NCBI GenBank assembly: GCA_020047915.1
Contig: JAIFND010000114.1
Span: 1 to 46,003 of the forward strand
Length of the DNA: 46,003 nucleotides
Direction of reading: 5' to 3'
Source: a bacterium
GTDB lineage: Bacteria > Planctomycetota > UBA11346
Part shown: positions 43,841-46,003 of the stretch, one piece after another
How the letters are laid out: each line of letters starts with the position of its first letter
Numbering within the stretch: position 1 is the first letter of the stretch
Position numbers and translations under genes: made by a program
The notes under the pieces: model-generated
Database searches by the model: none
What the model was told of the DNA's origin: nothing
What the model saw: the letters and a program-made list of their open reading frames with translations, nothing else

Positions 43841-44142
43841 GCCCAGCTGTGGCGGCGGTTGCGGCCGCGGGCCGCGCACCATCACCAGGCCGCCCCTGTC
43901 CTGGCCAGCGGGCCGCGACAGCGCTGCACGGTCGAGATCCTCGGCGAGTACCCCGACGAGCGCATGGTCCTGCAGTTCGCGTCGCCACCCTCCGGCGCGG
44001 TCTGCGGCGTGATCGCACGCCCCGGTGATCTCCGCCGGCGTGGTCGTCGCCTCAGGGCTGGTGGCTGTGCTGCTGGGACTGGCCGGGCCTGGGCCTCAGC
44101 AGATCCCGGGGTAACCGGCGCGAGCCAGATGGGCTCTGGGCA
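43841..44142. other. 302-bp gap with no supported gene, possibly a decayed gene
   Basis: No complete gene is supported. In one plus-strand frame the stretch RQRCTVEILGEYPDERMVLQ has ordinary amino acid composition, and a few codons later another frame gives GVVVASGLVAVLLGLAG, membrane-helix-like, before a stop near 44114. This could be the remains of a small gene once following the repressor, or chance. The plus-strand track ORF continuing to 45226 is antisense to the chemoreceptor. Confidence 0.3.
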
Positions 44143-45984
44143 TCATGGAGGCGTGGCCGCCTTGGCGACCGTCGGCGGTGGCACATGCCGTGGCGTGCGG
44201 ATGAGCGACTCGAGTTCGCGCACCTGCAGGGCCAACGCTGCGGCCTGGGCGCTCAGCTCCTCACCGATCGCGCTGTTCTCCTGCGCTCCGGCGGCATTGG
44301 CCTGGATCGCCTGGTCCATCTGGCTCATCGAGGCGGTGACCATGGACAGCCCCTGGGCGACCTCGTTGGCGCCGGTGGCCACCTCGCTGCACAGCTCGTT
44401 GACCCGCAGCGAGGCGCCAGTCATCTCCTCGACCACGCCGGAGACGCCGTGCGATAGCTGCACCCCATGGTCGGAGGCGTGCACGCTTTCCTCGATCAGC
44501 TGGGCGGTGGATCGGGCCGCCTCGCTGGCCCGCCGGGCGAGATTGCGGACCTCCTCCGCGACGACGGCGAAGCCCTTGCCGACCTCGCCGGCCCGCGCCG
44601 CCTCGACTGCCGCATTGAGCGCCAGCAGGTTGGTCTGGAAGGCGATCTCATCGATGGTCCTGACGATGCGCGCCGTCTTGTCGGCGTTGGCCTTGATCGC
44701 CGCGATGGCCGTGGTCAGTTCGCTGATCGCGTGCGCGCCGCGCTCGCCGGCCGTCCGCGCCTGCGCAGCAGCCTGGTTGGCGCTCTCGCTGCTGCGCGCC
44801 ACCTGCTGCATCTGCATGTTCATCTCTTCGAGGCTCATGTTGGTCTCCTCGAGCACGGCGGCGTTGTTGCTGGTACCGTTGGCCAGGGTCTGGGCACCCT
44901 GCGCCACCTGCTGCGAGGCCGCGGCGGTCTGCGTCGAGCAGTCGCCCAGGGCGCCGACGATGCGGGCGAGGACCCGCACCACCCCGACCGTGAGCAGGCC
45001 GGCGAGGATGGCCGCGCAGGCGACGGCGGCGATGACGCCGGCCAGGGTCAGGTGCTGCGTCCGCCCAAGGTCCGCGCTGCTCGCCTTGGCGATGGCCACG
45101 GTCTGGTCGCGGGCCGAACGCAACAGGGCCTGGGCTGCGTCCAGCAACCCATTGCCGGCCTCGATCCGGCGCTGGGCGAGTTCGGCACCTGCCTGCAGCA
45201 GGCGACGGACCTCGGTGATGGCCTGATGGTAGATCGCCGAACTGTCCAGGGCAGCCTGCAGATGCTGACGCTGCCCTGGGTCGCGCACCGATCCCAGCAG
45301 GGCGCCGAGCGGCTGCGTGATGGCGGTGAAATGCTCGTCGGTGCCATTCAGCACGTTCGAATCACGTCTGGCCTGCGCCTGCCAGAAGGCGATACGGATG
45401 GCATTGCCGTGGTCGATGATGCCATTGATCTGGTACACGCGGTCCATCCGCCGGCGCAGGTCGGCCTCGGCGGCCTTGGCTGCCAGCTCCTCGTCGAAGA
45501 GCACGCGCAAGCGGTCACGGAAGGCGTTGCAACTGGCCTCGAAAGCCGGGCCAGCCAGGGCGGCGGAGTCGCGGGCGGCGAGGTACTCTGCCTGCAGCCG
45601 CACCGTCTCGGGGATGAGCTCGGCGTAGGCCTTCTCCTGACGCTGCAGCACGACGACGGCGGCGGGCAGGTCGGCGAGCTCGGGCGTGCGCCTGGCCAGG
45701 GCGTCCAGGTCGGCGATGGCCTGGTGCAATTCGGGCTGGGCCTTGCCGACCTGCTCCATCCAGCCGGCCTGGCCGGTGCCGCTCCATTGCAGGACGGCAT
45801 ACATGATCGCGCTCTGTCGCCGTTCGGCCCGGATGGCCAGGTTCATCTCAGCCAGATAGGCGGCTTCGAGGCGCTGCGCCCCGGCGGCGGCCCGTCCCAT
45901 CTGCTGGTAGGCGTAACCGCCCAGCATCGCCGTGATCAGGACGACACAGGCGAAACCGAGGGCGATTTTCGGGCCGAGGCGCAT
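44143..45984 (-). CDS. Methyl-accepting chemotaxis protein
   Basis: A 613-aa membrane receptor. [20 protein letters not shown] is the first transmembrane helix, followed by a ~270-residue helical periplasmic sensor, then TM2 ([20 protein letters not shown]). Only a short linker separates TM2 from the cytoplasmic coiled coil, so a standard HAMP domain is not evident. The signalling tip [20 protein letters not shown] and [20 protein letters not shown] is fully conserved, with Glu/Gln methylation-type segments on both sides. The C-terminus ([12 protein letters not shown]) lacks a CheR-binding pentapeptide. ATG 45984 with GGAG six bases upstream is preferred over the GTG at 45996. The ligand is unknown. 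Confidence 0.94.
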   Translation of the reverse strand: MRLGPKIALGFACVVLITAMLGGYAYQQMGRAAAGAQRLEAAYLAEMNLAIRAERRQSAIMYAVLQWSGTGQAGWMEQVGKAQPELHQAIADLDALARRTPELADLPAAVVVLQRQEKAYAELIPETVRLQAEYLAARDSAALAGPAFEASCNAFRDRLRVLFDEELAAKAAEADLRRRMDRVYQINGIIDHGNAIRIAFWQAQARRDSNVLNGTDEHFTAITQPLGALLGSVRDPGQRQHLQAALDSSAIYHQAITEVRRLLQAGAELAQRRIEAGNGLLDAAQALLRSARDQTVAIAKASSADLGRTQHLTLAGVIAAVACAAILAGLLTVGVVRVLARIVGALGDCSTQTAAASQQVAQGAQTLANGTSNNAAVLEETNMSLEEMNMQMQQVARSSESANQAAAQARTAGERGAHAISELTTAIAAIKANADKTARIVRTIDEIAFQTNLLALNAAVEAARAGEVGKGFAVVAEEVRNLARRASEAARSTAQLIEESVHASDHGVQLSHGVSGVVEEMTGASLRVNELCSEVATGANEVAQGLSMVTASMSQMDQAIQANAAGAQENSAIGEELSAQAAALALQVRELESLIRTPRHVPPPTVAKAATPP

Positions 45985-46003
45985 GCGAGACTCCACGATT
46001 CAT

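Noticed and set aside
43859-45226. Plus-strand ORF of 455 aa
   Set aside because: It is antisense to the chemoreceptor, whose signalling motifs are unmistakable. Only its first part covers the gap and is not convincing.
1-46003. CRISPR arrays, tRNA or rRNA genes, insertion sequences, integrases
   Set aside because: I looked for regular repeats, cloverleaf-type ends, transposase motifs and terminal inverted repeats and found none that I could support by eye.

Overview
The window is about 46 kb of very GC-rich DNA (high sixties percent by eye). It reads as a chromosomal carbohydrate-catabolism region of a PVC-superphylum bacterium (Lentisphaerae, Planctomycetota or Verrucomicrobia-like). The best pointers are a pseudopilin-like protein with the H-X9-DG tail motif, a formylglycine sulfatase, a CAP-domain lipoprotein, many glycoside hydrolases and many AraC-type regulators. 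The phylum is an inference. I saw no rRNA, tRNA, CRISPR, insertion sequence or phage gene.

Layout. (1) 1-3.9 kb: a truncated XylR-type regulator, an H-X9-DG pseudopilin, and a divergent clan GH-D glycosidase whose frame is broken by one base near 1806. (2) 3.9-11.3 kb, minus strand: a tightly coupled operon in the order GH39-like, GH43 plus discoidin-like domain, unknown probable alpha/alpha-barrel protein, FAD oxidoreductase. (3) 11.5-21.4 kb: CAP lipoprotein, secreted sulfatase, divergent secreted glycosidase with an inserted CBM-like domain, an AraC regulator, a pectate-lyase-like beta-helix protein and a malectin-SGNH hydrolase. (4) 21.4-23.1 kb: a disturbed stretch with two tiny overlapping ORFs, a damaged L-threonine aldolase gene and a 62-aa ORF. 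(5) 23.2-26.2 kb: a Gfo/Idh/MocA oxidoreductase and an NAD-epimerase, divergent from an AraC regulator. (6) 26.2-34.1 kb: a PocR-AraC regulator divergent from a five-gene operon of fucose-isomerase-like protein, class II aldolase, FGGY kinase, raffinose-synthase-like GH36 and mutarotase-like protein. (7) 34.2-40 kb: a soluble PAS histidine kinase, an AraC regulator and a large DUF5107-TPR protein. (8) 40-46 kb: a NAD salvage operon (pncB, nadE), a divergent RcnR/FrmR-type metal or aldehyde sensor with its operator, and a chemoreceptor.

How the parts fit. Each sugar module sits beside an AraC-type regulator, and several promoters carry short direct repeats spaced about 21 bp (two helical turns), the usual arrangement of AraC-type half-sites. 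Two motif classes can be read. TGMCGCAW pairs lie before the GH-D gene and, 10 kb away, before the GH39-GH43 operon; the XylR-type protein at the window edge is the natural candidate. CATGTC pairs lie before the sulfatase/glycosidase divergent promoter, the beta-helix gene and the SGNH gene, flanking the AraC gene at 17263. No transporter gene is visible, and most hydrolases lack a signal peptide, so substrate uptake must be encoded elsewhere.
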